Of a stretch of 64,000 nucleotides of DNA, positions 8,600 through 20,551 are shown one piece after another (within the stretch, counting starts at the first letter, position 1; every line of letters begins with the position of its first letter). Made by a program: the position numbers and the translations under genes. Below the pieces are notes generated by a model. The model did no database searches, had not been told where the DNA came from, and was given only the letters and a program-made list of their open reading frames with translations. The stretch comes from Doryteuthis pealeii (Eukaryota > Mollusca > Cephalopoda > Myopsida > Loliginidae): the NCBI GenBank assembly GCA_023376005.1, contig CM042176.1:4659267-4723266 (forward strand). The letters run 5' to 3'.

Positions 8600-9050
8600 C
8601 TACTTAATTTTAAATATCTTCTTAGACACAGAAATTACGTCAAATCTTAAGTGAAATTATTAATTTATTGTTAGATTACACGAGTTTTAGTGCGTGCTAA
8701 AAATGATAAAAATATAAATTGTCTCATTATTGTTTAAAGACAACCAAACAAAAAGGAAAAAATGACTTCTCCGTTATAATAATCAGATGTAAATAAAAGC
8801 AAAGATGATGTTAAACAAAGAGACGTAAATAATGTAATGAACCTCAAAAAGTATTATATTTTCTTAAACAAAAACGATAGCAATAAGATTTGAAATCTAA
8901 CAAGGAAGCAGGTTAAAACTTAATTTTGTTGGTTTTATAATAGAAATTTAATGCCAAATGAAATGATAGTCGCAATTACAACTAAAAGATACCATATCGT
9001 CTGAACTGGACATCATTTCAAGGAAATATAAGAGAAAGAAATATTAATAT
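8600..9050. other. AT-rich stretch, nothing recognised
   Basis: No coding frame, RNA gene or shared repeat recognised. Confidence 0.5.
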
Positions 9051-9055
9051 ACTGT

Positions 9056-9645
9056 TTGTTTTTTGTGGTTTTAAATGTTTATACATGTTAGGTTATATTG
9101 TGGTTTTAAACGTTTATACATGTTTGGATTTTTGTGGTGTTAAAAATGTATACATGTTTGGATTTTTGTGGTGTTAAACGCTTATACATGTTTTTTTTTT
9201 TTTTGTAGTGTTAAACGTTTATACATGTTTGGTTTTTTGTCGTGTTAAACGTTTGTACATGTTTGGGTTTTTTGTCGTGTTAAACGTTTATACATGTTTG
9301 GTTTTGTGGTGTTAAACGTTTATACATGTTTGGTTTTTGTGGTCTTTTGTGGTTTTAAACGTTATACTTTTTCTTTTTGTCGTGTTAAACGTTTATTCAT
9401 TTTGGTTTTTGTGGTCTTTGTGGTTTTAAACGTTTATACATTTTTTTTGTCGTGTTAAACGTTATACATGTTTTGGTCTTTTTTGGTCTTTTGTGGTTTT
9501 AAACGTTTATACATGTTTTTTTTTGTCGTGTTAAACGTTTATACATGTTTGGTCTTTTGTGGTTTTAAGCGTTTATATATGTTTGGTTTTTGTGGTGTTA
9601 AACGCTTATACATGTTCTTTTTGTCGTGTTAAATGTTTATACATG
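9056..9645 (+). repeat. 33-bp minisatellite
   Basis: About 17 imperfect units of roughly 33 bases with the core 'gttaaacgtttatacatgtt' and a variable T-rich linker ('tttttgtggt' or 'tttttgtcgt'). Two subtypes (gtggt and gtcgt linkers) alternate in places. No coding frame crosses it. Confidence 0.9.
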
Positions 9646-10076
9646 ATGATTTTTCCATCTACTTACCTTCGTTAGTATCACAGATGTTCGTATCAAATTG
9701 TATACAAAGACTCAACACAAAATGGTGGTCTTTCTTAAAATTTTGCATCCGATGTATACTAAACAGCAATTGACCAAAAAATGAAATGAATTTGACCCGG
9801 AAGGGGTGAAACATGAGTTCAGGTTACAGCTAAAAGTTGGATTTTATCAGTCTGGCTGAGGAGCGATTTAAAAAAGCATTCTACAAATAAAACTGTGAAT
9901 TAAGAAATGAAGTAGTTAAAAAATAATCTCATTCCAGAGTAACGCAATTTTATGGACAAAAATTTCTGAAATTCTATTTTTGTTTTAATTCGTTTGTCAG
10001 CTCGCAATTCTTCTGCTATTTTGTAGTAGCTTCTGCTGCACAATGAATGGAATATGGCGACCTCGAAAGATGCAAA
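9646..10076. other. AT-rich stretch, nothing recognised
   Basis: Unique-looking sequence between a minisatellite and a Helitron. Confidence 0.5.
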
Positions 10077-10450
10077 TCTATTAATAATGCAGATTGCTTC
10101 CGGTTTTTGTCTGTAACAAAAATCACGTCACTGCTTACGTCACATTACCCAAAATAGTCATCAAAATTTGAACATGCAGCATTAGACAGTCCTCATTGTT
10201 TTTTAAAACAAGTTTTAATAAATACATGACTGGTATTATATATTTATATATAGTTTGTTTTATTTTAATACATATTTCAAGTTTACATTTCAAATTGTTT
10301 TATTTTTTAATCCTTTAATGAATTTGATGATTTTACTTACTTAGCGTACAAACTCGCTGACATTGAATTTTTTACTCCCACCCCTCAGGCAATATGTTTC
10401 AAAAATCTATTTTTACATCACCCGGAGGGTGTTTTTTTATTTTGCACTAG
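10077..10450 (+). mobile_element. Non-autonomous Helitron, family H2
   Basis: Starts TCTATTAATAATGCAGATTG after an A and ends CACCC-GGA-GGGTG hairpin (10,419-10,431), 15 bases, then CTAG (10,447-10,450) before a T. It is 374 bp. Near its start is the shared 'ttgtctgtaac..aaa..acgtca' block. It has no coding capacity and is closely related to 45,219-45,609. Confidence 0.85.
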
Positions 10451-10516
10451 TACTTATAACAGACAAAACTGTGAAGATTCAGTAAATTTAATTTTTAGAT
10501 TTAATTATCCTGCAAA

Positions 10517-10640
10517 TCTCATTATAGTGGAGATTACGTAACTCTCTGTCTGTAACAGAAACTATGTCACCACTGACGTCACAATTTCTTTAGTTATTTA
10601 AGTTATATTCTCAATGATTAGAAAATAGTCATTATTTAAT
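10517..10640 (+). mobile_element. 5' fragment of Helitron H1
   Basis: TCTCATTATAGTGGAGATTA followed by 'ctgtctgtaacagaaact' matches the H1 5' end at 36,577. No 3' end was found. Confidence 0.65.
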
Positions 10641-10744
10641 CTTAATTAGCATCTTATTTATCAACAATGTCTGCGATTAAAGTCTAGCTGAGTTAGATTT
10701 ACTACAAAACAGCCCATATTATTAAGGCATTTAAAATCCTGAAA

Positions 10745-11830
10745 TATGCATTATATATCACATAAGGGTTGATATGCCATAAAACAAAACAAACAACCAA
10801 CTTGAGTCCTTTGTTTCCCAAAATGACTTGACTTGTCATTAAATGACCCATATAGGGTTGATATGCCATAAAACATAACAGCCAACAAACCTGAGTCCTT
10901 TGTTTATCAAAATGACTTGATTTGGCATTAAATGACCCGAAAAAGGTTGATATGCCATAAAACATACCAACCAACCAACCTGAGTCCTTTGTTTACCAAA
11001 ATGACTTGATTTAGCATTAAATGACCCAAAAAGGGTTGATATGCCATAAAACAAAACAATCAACCAACCTGAGTACTTTGTTTATCAAAATGACTTGATT
11101 TGGCATTAAATCACCCATAAAGGGTTGATATGCCATAAAACATAACAACAACAAACCTGAGTCCTTTGTTTATCAAAATGACTTGATTTGGGCATTAAAT
11201 GACCCGAAAAAGGTTGATATGCCATAAAACATACCAACCAACCAACCTGAGTCCTTTGTTTACCAAAATGACTTGATTTAGCATTAAATGACCCAAAAAG
11301 GGTTGATATGCCATAAAACAAAACAATCAACCAACCTGAGTACTTTGTTTATCAAAATGACTTGATTTGGCATTAAATTCACCCCATAAAGGGTTGATAT
11401 GCCATAAAACAAAACAAACAACCAACCCGAGTCCTTTGTTTACCAAATGACTTGATTTGGCATTAAATCACCCAAAAGGGTTGATTATGCCATAAAACAA
11501 AACAATCAAACGCAACTGAGACTTTGTTTATGCAAAATTGACTTGATTTGGCATTAAATCACCATAAAGGGTTGATATGGCCATAAAACAAAACAAAAAC
11601 CAACCACCGAGTCCTTTGTTTACCAAAATGACTGATTTGGCATTAAATCACCCAAAAAGGGTTGATATGCCATAAAAACAAAACCAACCAACCAACTTGA
11701 GTCACTTTGTTTACCAAAATGACTTGATTTGGCATTAAATGACCCATAAAGGGTTGATATGCATAAACAAAACCAACCAACCAACCTTGAGTTCCTTTGT
11801 TTATCAAAAATGACTAATGATGCCTAAAAG
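10745..11830 (+). repeat. 89-bp tandem array with 267-bp higher-order period
   Basis: About twelve units of 'ctttgtttaccaaaatgact', 'tgatttggcattaaatgacc', 'gggttgatatgccataaaac' and an 'aaccaacc' linker. Two three-unit blocks starting 267 bases apart (10,839 and 11,106) are nearly identical, so the array grew partly by copying three units at a time. Units after 11,400 are more degraded. The unit equals the tail of R600-type elements. The 74-90 codon minus-strand frames are by-products of the repeat. Confidence 0.92.
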
Positions 11831-11882
11831 TGAGTTTGTTTCTACCTGAGTCATTAATGACCGATAAAAAAGTAATTAATGG

Positions 11883-11992
11883 TCAAAGCTACGTTGAAGG
11901 TAACGGCTTCCGCTAGATCGCTGAATTTAAGCAGCAATGAACTCCTCCAATACTTAATTGAGTGACCCCCTAAGACACAACATAGCATCATG
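11883..11992 (+). pseudogene. 5S rRNA-derived fragment
   Basis: 'gctacgttgaaggtaacggc', 'gatcgctgaatttaagcagc' and 'gagtgacccc' follow 5S rRNA order with many changes. It is the most diverged of the three 5S-like copies, lying just after the 89-bp array. Confidence 0.55.
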
Positions 11993-11999
11993 TCCTTTT

Positions 12000-12405
12000 T
12001 CTCCCCATTTCCTTCTTTGTGATAAAAACGGAATGGTCCATTATTTAGCTGAGGTGACGATACTCATAAGAAATAAGAATACGGCAAATAAGCAACATCA
12101 GATAATCAGGATTTATCATTTTTGCATTTCTTCTTAGACGATTTGGTGTTGGCAAGATGATAGCGGTCGTAAAATTAAGGAACACAGTATTAAAANCTTA
12201 TGACCACATGATTATAACAGGGAATAAATACATTTTAATAGAATCATAAAATAAAATTAAAAAAAACAATAAGAAATTAAGAAAAATAATTTTTTGTTGT
12301 TTTTCTCTAAATTGTCAATATTCGGACATGTTTATGTAAATTCGTTACGATATAAGCCGGATAATAGGTTAAGTCAAATGCTTTAATTTTGTTAGTTTTT
12401 TTTTA
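12000..12405. other. Nothing recognised; one ambiguous base
   Basis: AT-rich, no feature. Position 12,196 is N. Confidence 0.6.
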
Positions 12406-12408
12406 GCG

Positions 12409-12410
<2 letters not shown>

Positions 12411-12452
<42 letters not shown>

Positions 12453-12505
12453 CAGTTGATGTATAGATCGTTGTTGTTGTTGTTGTTTGTTGTTGTTGTT
12501 GTCTC
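12411..12505. repeat. (TA)n and (GTT)n microsatellites
   Basis: TA tract to about 12,452 and a GTT/TTG tract at 12,471-12,502. Confidence 0.95.
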
Positions 12506-12652
12506 CATCCCCCCCCTAGCCAGTGAGAAGACAACCATCTGGCTGAATCGTGTCTCCCCTGCTGTGACACACAAGACCGTCATCAACTAGTTACTTAATA
12601 CGCACTGAAGGGTTAGGCTCGTCGCGCAAGTGGCTATCCATCTAAGAGATCC

Positions 12653-12654
<2 letters not shown>

Positions 12655-12726
<72 letters not shown>
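12655..12726. repeat. (CT)n microsatellite
   Basis: Near-perfect CT tract of about 70 bases. A G-homopolymer/C-homopolymer (nine to ten C) lies at about 12,868. Confidence 0.95.
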
Positions 12727-12731
<5 letters not shown>

Positions 12732-13020
12732 TTGTGTGTTATGATGTGTGCATGCGTGCGTGAATGTGTTTTACCAGGTTTGGGTCAAACAGTGCACATT
12801 CAGCGTAAGAGATGTCGGGAAGAGGTGGGGTATGATACCATTATAAATTCCCCTGACCCTCCTAGCCCCCCCCCCCCCGGACTGACTAGGATCAAAGCAG
12901 CCTGTCGTCATGAAAATTCATTATCGATTTTAAATTTTGCCAATCAAAAAGCACGAAAAGGCAACAAATTCTAAAGCAAAAAAAAAAAAAAAAAACGATT
13001 ATAAACCTCTTAAATTAATA

Positions 13021-14085
13021 GACCAGTTCTGATACCTAGGTAGCAATATCTCATCTACAGAAAGAGAATGTATTTAACAACTCCTCCCCTCTTCAGGGTG
13101 TGACATAAGGCCATTTTTCAGTGGAGTTTAATCTTCACTGACCATAGAGCAGAACAAAAGTATATTAAAAAATATAAGAAAGGCAGTTATCAGATTCGAT
13201 ACCTAGTTCCGATACCTAGGTAGCAATATCTCATCTACAGAAGGGGGTATCAGTATGTATTTACCAACCCATTCCTCTCTTCAGGGTGTGATGTAAGGCC
13301 ATGTTCAGCGAAGGTTAATCTCCACTGTGCATAAAGCAGAACAAAAGTTTTTAAAAATTAAAATTAAAAAAATTAAAATTAAAAAGTTTTAAGACGGGCA
13401 GTTACCAGATTCGATAATGATTGAAAGAGAGAGAGAAAGAGAGAAAGAAAGAAGAACGGAGGAGATATGATATGTGGTAGAAAGGAAGAAAGACAGAAAG
13501 AAAGGAAGAAAGAAAGAAAGAAAGAAAACAGATAGAGAGAAAGAAAGAAGAACGGAGGAGATATGATATGTGGTAGAAAGAAAGAAAGAAAAGAAGGAAG
13601 GAAGAAATAAAGAAAGAGAGAAAGAAAGAAGAACGGGAGAAGATATGATATGTGGTAGAAAGAAAGAAAGAAAGGAAGGAAGGAAGGAAGGAAGGAAGGA
13701 TTAATTAATAGACAATTTCCGATACCTAGGTAGCAATATCTCATCTACAGAAACAGATGTCTGTATGTAGTTATCCCCCTTCTCTTCAGGGTGTGATGCA
13801 AAAAAAAAATTAAAGTCTTAAGACAGGCAGTTACCAAATTCGATAATGAGAGAAGGAGTTCTCTTAAATAGACCAGTTCTAATACCTAGGTAGCAATATC
13901 TCATCTTCAGAAAGAGGTGTCTGTAAGTATGTATCAGCCCCTTTCCCTCTTCAGTGTGTGACGTAAAGCCATTTTCAGCGGAGTTCAATCTCCACTAGGC
14001 ACAGAGCAGAATAAAAGTAATAAAAAAATTAAAATTAAAAAGTCTTAAGACGGACAGTTACCAGATTCGATAATGAATGAAGTTC
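13021..14085 (+). repeat. About 180-bp repeat cluster with GAAA expansions
   Basis: Units begin near 13,021, 13,201, 13,705 and 13,862 with 'gatacctaggtagcaatatc' followed by 'cttcagggtgtga', 'gagcagaacaaaagt' and 'aagacgggcagttaccagat'. Between units 2 and 3 a purine tract (13,430-13,700) has an internal repeat of its own ('agatatgatatgtggtagaa', three times). The 121-codon minus-strand frame of serine, phenylalanine and leucine is the complement of that tract. Confidence 0.88.
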
Positions 14086-14089
14086 TCAC

Positions 14090-15480
14090 GTCTCCCTATG
14101 GACAAAAATCGAATAGACGCTCGTAGCAGAAATAACCTGCAATAATTAACAACTGAAAAAAAGCAGCTCTATAGCCGCATTCAGCAACAGATATGCAAAC
14201 AGCTCATGGTGACAGGTCATTTATTTATTTTTAATTCAAGTGCAATGCCCGTTAAAAACGGTGAGATTATTTGAGCATAGGCCGGCACTTCCTGTGAGGA
14301 TCCAAGTGTTTTGTAGGGACCCGGTTTGTTTGGGGAGTGTATAGTTGAGGAGTTGAAGATTGAAGTTATGGGTCCCCACAATTTATATGTATAAGACTAC
14401 GGAAATGTAGTTTCCATAGGTAACAAAAGAAGAAGACAAAATTGATAAAGGAAACAAACTTTATATACATTAATTTACAATTGGTATATTTAATTGTTCT
14501 TTCAGTGGTGTTGCAGACTGTATGTGTCTGTACATAGTTGTGTGTGACAAGTGTGACATGTATTGTTTATATTTGTATGATTAGTTGTGTCAGCATTGTT
14601 GCAGTTTTGTCTGTGATTGAAACTTGTGATTGAAATTTGGGAAACGAAAATACGAGACCAACCTGATATATCATTTTGTGTTTTCAGGCAGTGACTTCTC
14701 CCCATTGTGTCGATGTTGGGGGAGAACTTTCGCTTCTACTGTCGAGTTAGGAGCATTAGCTCCAACTCTGTCGAGTCGGGAAGAGCATAAGCTCCCACTG
14801 TCTGTCTGGTTTTTCAGCTAAAAGGGTCTTTTTATAATTTTCCTATTCTCATTGTCTACGTGATGATTAAGCTAAAATATTCCTCAAATATCAGGTGATT
14901 TGCAATGATGCAATATCGAATGATTTTGGTATCTGTGGAATTCTGTTGACATAAATTATCGGATGAATTTAAACCATTGTTTCTATTGTTTCTAAAATAT
15001 TTCTAAACTAATATTCATTCGATTTTCTTTTGTTTACCTAATTCTAAACTCATGACATACCATTGTAAAACTAGTTGTTTAAGAAAACTCAATTATTTTA
15101 ATTTGGTCAATTCCACATGCCGTAAAAATATAGAGGTCAATCCCTATAGTTTTATCGTCGCCTTTCTAACGAAATAAAAGGCTGCAAATTGTACAAAAAA
15201 AACAAAGACACGCATCGAAATCTACCAGAAAAGACATTAAAATCGACACCTAAAGGTGCTTTTTAATTAGGGGACATTTGGAGGCTCATGTCTTTGCCAG
15301 TTCGCTTTCTTTGGTATCATTGTAATATACGCATCGAAATCTATCAGAAAAGAAATGAAAACCGAGACTTAAAATTTGCACGAAAATACGTGCTTTTTTA
15401 AGAAAAAGAAACAGATATACCAAGAGATGGGATTATTTAACAAATGGACAAGCACTTCCTGTTAGGATAAAAATGTTTTA
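14090..15480. other. Mostly unique AT-rich sequence
   Basis: The only internal structure noticed is a short direct repeat, 'acgcatcgaaatctaycaga', at about 15,212 and 15,331. No gene recognised. Confidence 0.45.
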
Positions 15481-15481
15481 T

Positions 15482-15835
15482 CCGTCCTGTCGGCTGGGGC
15501 TGTAGAATACACCAATATCCTCGGCCCAATGAGTCCACCTGTTAACCATGGGTGGCGACCCGTAATACTTAAGGATAGAATCCTGGTTGCTGAGCAATCC
15601 ATGACATGCAACATTCCACTTTGGCCCTTAGGCTAGACGGGCTGTCGAAGAAACCCTCTCCGAACCATCGGATAATCACGTCAAATCGTAGCGCCTATAT
15701 GATTGTCCCAGCATTATTGCCCCTAAGGTAAACTCCCAACCGTTTTTAATATATATATAAGTTAGAAGGCGGTGGCTGAGGGTCCTAGTGTCCTGGGTAT
15801 GACGTTAAACTTCATCAAGTGGTGAAGTGGTAATA
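15482..15835 (+). repeat. R600 retroposon, 5' part (diverged)
   Basis: Matches the R600 head in order: 'tgtcggctggggc', 'gggtggcgacccgtaatact', 'ggctagacgggctgtcg', 'agaaggcggtggctgag', 'atgacgttaaact'. It is more diverged than the 21.7 and 33.3 kb copies and lacks the 3' end. Confidence 0.8.
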
Positions 15836-15917
15836 TATCATTGCTATTGGTTAGGGGTCACATGACTAGTAATATAAAGCGACGGTCAACAGGAGGTGAG
15901 GTTAGTGAAAGCATGTT

Positions 15918-16036
15918 ACTGAGGGGGGGGGAGTCGGGGTTTGATCAGCCCAAATTGGGTCTCTTGGGGGAGGAAATTCGATGTTGAAAGACCAGAAATT
16001 TCCAATGATCCCAGGGATACAATATCGCTGGCGACT
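15918..16036 (+). repeat. 120-bp dispersed repeat, copy 1
   Basis: 'ggggtttgatcagccc', 'ttgggtctcttggggg', 'gatgttgaaagaccagaaat', 'gatacaatatcgctg'. Copy 2 is at 18,195-18,310. Both end at 'atcgctg(g/a)cga'. The family is not recognised. Confidence 0.8.
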
Positions 16037-16039
16037 GCC

Positions 16040-17180
16040 CCCTCAATCATCTAATAGATGTATTTTGCGAAATCTATAACATTAAAACTTAAATACATGC
16101 GCCCAGTGAACGTATACTTTCGTTAGTATAAATAATGATAATAATAATTAATAAATAGTTATAATAATTTAAAAACTGATCTTCAAGGTAGGCAGAAGAA
16201 TGACGAAAAACGATTTTTGGGTCAGTAAAACGGTAAGTTTGGGTGGACATAAGTCCAAAATGAATTATCTTCCCTTGCTGTGGTCCGTCCGCTGATAGGT
16301 GGCATTTGTATTTGGCCACAAAGCGGGAATTCTGAATTCCTGTCTATCTTTCCTCTCAGGCCGGCAATGAGTACTCATGGGTTAGGTGCCTGACGCCTCT
16401 GTCCCTTAGGTGGGGGGATTTGCCCCTCCAACCAGCTACCAGTAAGTGACATTCCCACGACGCAAGTCGTACGCTTATTTTCTCATTATACGTTTATGTA
16501 TCTGCTTTGTATATCTTTGTCATGTATCTGTATCTCCGACACTTACGGAATAAATATTGTTATCTTTTTACACCTTTGTCGGAATGTTTTTATGTACACA
16601 CTTGTACCCACGTTGGGAGGTTAGTCTAAGCCTTCCAACGTTAATATAACTTCTTCACCATGTTATACGTTCTTTCGTTTCCTACTTTCATAAACTTTTT
16701 GACTTTAAGAAATTTAGTAAATATAAAGACTGCCTTAAATTGCATTGTAAGATTCAATGTTAATAATTAATGAATAACAGCTCCGACACGTTGTGAGACA
16801 AAACATTTAATATATATAACAGCACATGGAAACGTTAAGATACATAATGTACAGGAGAATAGAACATGTAAATACATATACAATATTTAGGTATAAACAA
16901 GATACCCAAATGTACCAAACATATAAATGCTACAGACATGGAACTAAAGGATAGTCCATGCTGTATAAAGGACTTACAGTAATGTAGGGGGGGGGCAAAA
17001 GCCCCACTGAGAAGGGGAGTAGATAGACTCTAGCCCATAGCAGTTCTTGAGAAAATCCAGCTAAAAGCGGAAGACAAATTCCAATGAACGCGCTTAAATA
17101 CCAGAGGTCCCCTAGTGGGAACAAACAGCAACACAGCGAGAAGATAACTCTTCCGGCAAAGGGAAGATAATCCCCTACAG
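16040..17180. other. Nothing recognised
   Basis: AT-rich with a short more balanced patch at 16,330-16,450. No supported gene or repeat. Confidence 0.45.
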
Positions 17181-17184
17181 CATC

Positions 17185-17425
17185 TAATGGTGAAATTCCA
17201 ATTTTGGAGCTTTGAGAAATGTGGAGTAAATTCTTATTGCCTTTACTTCCAGGTCCACCCTGACCGAGAGTAGTAATATCTGTTAGGGTCCCATCAAAAG
17301 ATGTGTTTAAAAAATTGAGTTTGAAAAAATTTGAATACCCAACAAGAATGAATAAAACAAAACGTCTTTGACATAAAATAACCCAATGGTTGATATGCCG
17401 TAAAACATAAAACTGTCACATGGCT
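17185..17425 (+). repeat. R600 retroposon, 3' part
   Basis: 'tggtgaaattccaattttgg', 'ccaccctgaccgagag', 'ctgttagggtcccatc' and the tail 'gttgatatgccgtaaaaca'. Confidence 0.8.
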
Positions 17426-17659
17426 GCTGTAATAGGGGTCAGTGGTTGGAGTCCGAACCTAGCTAAATAGCTGTTATCTAAATGTTGATTTTAAGGCATT
17501 TTTCCCGGGTTTTGTTGTGGAGGAGCTACACTTTCCTCACATCATTTTATAAAAAAAATGCAACTGTTCAGGGATTTTATGGACGCGTACTTCTTTTGCT
17601 TTTTATAGACCAGAATCAATGTTTGTAAAGGGTCACGGAGGGATACTTTAATTCTATGC

Positions 17660-17900
17660 ATAGCACAGATACTACACCGATCCTAGGTAGAGGGCAAGGA
17701 GTGACACTATGATCCCAGGAAGAGTGCACATATACTTCACTGATCCTAGGTAAGAATTCAGGGTGTGATATTTTGATTCGATGCTTAGACAAGATACTTC
17801 ACTGATCCTAGGTAGACAACAAGGAGTGACACTTTGATCCCAGGAAGAGTGCACATATACTTCACTGATCCTAGGTAGGAGGTCAGGGTGTTATATTTTG
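17660..17900 (+). repeat. 62-65 bp tandem repeat
   Basis: Four units share 'cttcactgatcctaggta' at about 17,676, 17,741, 17,803 and 17,865, with 'ggagtgacactttgatccca' between. Loose copies lie at 18,150-18,180 and 18,690-18,755. Units 1 and 3 resemble each other more than their neighbours, suggesting a two-unit higher-order period. Confidence 0.85.
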
Positions 17901-18194
17901 ATTATACGCATAGATCCTTGGTATATTTGTTTGGTTTATTTGTCTATCAACTCTTATGGGTTATTTAATACCGAAATTTGATTCAGTTGAAATTCTTTGA
18001 CAATAATCATATCTATTTAAATTTGGTTTCGTTTGGTTTACTAGTTTAATGGCATATCAACTCTTTATGGGTTATTTAATGCTGAAATTTGATTAATTTA
18101 AATGTTGGATTAGTATAATCTGTTAATATTAGTAATTAGTATACATCAGAGTGCATATACACTCCACTGACCCTACGTAGTAAAAGTCTGTTGT

Positions 18195-18310
18195 TGAGGG
18201 GGGAGAGTTGGGGTTTGATCAGTCCCGATTGGGTCTCTTGGGGGTGGAAATCCGATGTTGAAAGACCAGAAATTTCCAATGATCCCACGGATACAATATC
18301 GCTGACGAAG
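18195..18310 (+). repeat. 120-bp dispersed repeat, copy 2
   Basis: Close match to 15,918-16,036. A Helitron begins directly after it. Confidence 0.8.
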
Positions 18311-18324
18311 ATTCTTTGATAACA

Positions 18325-18578
18325 TTAGCAAAAACCACCCTCCGGGCGGTGTAAAAATACATTTTTGAAAAATATTGCCCGAGGGGGATGGGAAGAATTA
18401 CATTTTAGGAAAGAAAATATTTTAAACATAAATTCATCTAATGTTGAATAAGTATCAGAATTTTCGCGGAAATTTGACTTAATTGATTTTTCATATAATT
18501 TTTTAAAATACTGTGACGTAAGCAGTGACGTAGTTTCGGTTACAAACAAAAAGAGACAGGATCTATATTATTAATAAA
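18325..18578 (-). mobile_element. Non-autonomous Helitron, family H2, short
   Basis: Plus-strand edge 'attag' then 'ccaccctccgggcggtg' (3' hairpin in reverse), and far edge 'gtttcggttacaaacaaaaa'. On the minus strand the 3' end is CACCGCCCGGAGGGTGG, a short A/T spacer, and CTAA. The 5' TC has decayed. About 254 bp, nearly the same as 20,552-20,805. Confidence 0.75.
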
Positions 18579-18784
18579 ATAGCAAAAGAGGTACGCACGC
18601 AATTACACAGGGTGTCCATAAAATCCATTAAGAGATTCTTTGATAAAATTAGCAAAAAAATACACCCTCCGGTCGGTGTAAAAGGCATAGAGTAACACTT
18701 TGATTCTACGCAGAACGCGTAGATACTACACTGATCCTAGGTAGTGGACAGTGAGCATATCAAACATTGTAATAATTAAAATAT

Positions 18785-18812
18785 ACTGTGGTATACGTAC
18801 AGGTCCTGCTAG
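18785..18812 (+). mobile_element. Helitron 3' end, family H4
   Basis: CTGTGG-TATAC-GTACAG hairpin (one arm mutated), 'gtcctg', CTAG. The same 3' end recurs at 19,550, 37,800 and in reverse at 23,056, 23,870, 41,944 and later. Confidence 0.65.
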
Positions 18813-19019
18813 TATATATTGTCTCACAAATATATATATAGTGTACAATACAATTTAAGCTGGGATTGTTACCATTGTTTTCAAAGCAGCGTGTTAGTCA
18901 CTTATCATCAATTCAATGCGCCCGTTAAGTTAAATATATATAATAAATTAATAAATACGCACTTACAACCTAAATAGATCACTTTATTTTCCATTCTCCA
19001 GTACTTGAAAAAAAACTAC

Positions 19020-19022
<3 letters not shown>

Positions 19023-19064
<42 letters not shown>
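19023..19064. repeat. (TA)n microsatellite
   Basis: TA tract flanking a dispersed module at 19,065-19,285 that recurs in reverse at 30,990-31,205. Confidence 0.95.
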
Positions 19065-19068
<4 letters not shown>

Positions 19069-19285
19069 GTACCCAAAACTTGGTAGTGAGCGATGATTCT
19101 ATATGTGATTTCTAAGATACACTGTATTATTAATAATAGTATGATCCAGTATGTATAAATACAGTGAATCTTTAAATCACTAAAGAGAGCTCAATGTATA
19201 ATAAACTTTTTAGCTTATATACAGAGCAATATTTATCTTAGAAAGGAAGGAAAAACTCAACACCGTAATTCCATTATAAATTTAT
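19065..19285 (-). repeat. Module P, TA-flanked repeat
   Basis: In reverse it matches 30,990-31,205: 'gagagctcaatgtata', 'cagagcaatatttatctta', 'aaggaaggaaaaactcaa' and 'acccaaaacttggta'. Both copies abut (TA)n tracts. The family is unknown. Confidence 0.7.
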
Positions 19286-19424
19286 TTCGACCAAAATATA
19301 AATCCAAGTTGATTTAATATAGCTTCCCAAAATCCAGCCTCATCAGATGAAAGATCAAGTTGTTTGAATTGCACAACTTAAAAATTTTATTTCTCAAAAA
19401 GTAAAATAAAAAAATTAATTTAAA

Positions 19425-19429
<5 letters not shown>

Positions 19430-19470
<41 letters not shown>
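19430..19470. repeat. (TA)n microsatellite
   Basis: TA tract within AT-rich sequence. Confidence 0.95.
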
Positions 19471-19474
<4 letters not shown>

Positions 19475-19545
19475 CCTTTTCAGTCATATCTAAATCCTCC
19501 GTTCTTTTCTTGGCATATAAACATATCAAACGTTGTAATAATCTA

Positions 19546-19577
19546 ATTATCACACTGTGGTATATCCACAGGTCCCG
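19546..19577 (+). mobile_element. Helitron 3' end, family H4 variant
   Basis: CTGTGG-TATAT-CCACAG hairpin followed by 'gtcccgttag'. The final four bases are TTAG instead of CTAG, as in the reverse copy at 23,056. Confidence 0.55.
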
Positions 19578-19589
19578 TTAGTTTCTAGA

Positions 19590-20460
19590 TATCTTCTTTA
19601 GCGTGACAAAAGTTACGAACAGTTTAACAAACAAATAAACATAAACAACCTTATTGTTCGTTATTATACATGTATGATGTTTTAAACTCAAAACAGTGCG
19701 GCATTGTTTAATGTGTTAAGACAGCGGCAACGACCGAATGAAATATTGTAATTGATGTTGTTGAAAGCAATGAAGGTCAGAAGAGAAGAAAATGAAAGAT
19801 TTATATATAATAAAAAGAAAAGATAAAAATAAATCGTTTATAATAAAAAATAAATTAAAAAAAAAAATAGAATTAAACAGAAATAAAGAGGGAGAGTAAG
19901 GAGGAGAGGAAGTGGAGAGTAAGGAGGAGAAAAATCTGCGGTAGGAATTTTATACAGAAATGAGCGGTTTTGATATTAACGAGAAATTTTGTTCGAATGG
20001 CACGTTCCGGCGAGATGAACTGTGAGAACGGCCAGGTGCTTGTAAGTAAGGGACAGCGGGACACACGTGTCACTCTCGGCTCCCTAACTGGCTGTCACCA
20101 TCAGCTGCAGAATAAGGCAGTATCGGCGGGGGTAGAGACGGTAGTAGGAGGGTGGCGTTGGTGAGTACTGTAGCACATTTCGAATCCCCGCGTTCGTTTT
20201 TTTTTTTGTTTTTTTTTTTTTCGTAGATAACTTCCCGCCTTTTGGCAATTAGTAAAACCTATATTGAGTCTTTTGCATGTAAAAGTTTCGGTATGTGTAT
20301 GTGCGTGCGCATGTGCTCGTGTGTTTCTAAGTCAATGTCTGTGTGTCCCCAAATGCGAAAGTTTCATTTGTTCAAACGACTCCCCTCTCGTGTCTTCTAA
20401 AACATTAAGAATAATTAGTTAAAAACATCTGTTAACTTCAGGTAATTGATACCCAGGCAT
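19590..20460. other. No supported feature; balanced-composition patch at 19,980-20,170
   Basis: The patch carries open frames of 64-66 codons on both strands with ordinary amino-acid composition, but no family is recognised. A poly-T run lies at 20,198-20,222. Confidence 0.4.
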
Positions 20461-20551
20461 TGATTCTTGTCGATAAAAACCAAAAGAGGTACGCGCGCAA
20501 TTACGCAGGGTGTCTATAAAATCCATGAACAGTTAAGATTCTTTGATAAAA

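Noticed and set aside
10702..11330. Four repeated 74-90 codon frames of the type 'MIVLFYGISTLFGSFNAKSS'
   Set aside because: They lie on the 89-bp array. Since 89 is not divisible by three the frame shifts between units, and 267 bp blocks give repeated chance frames.
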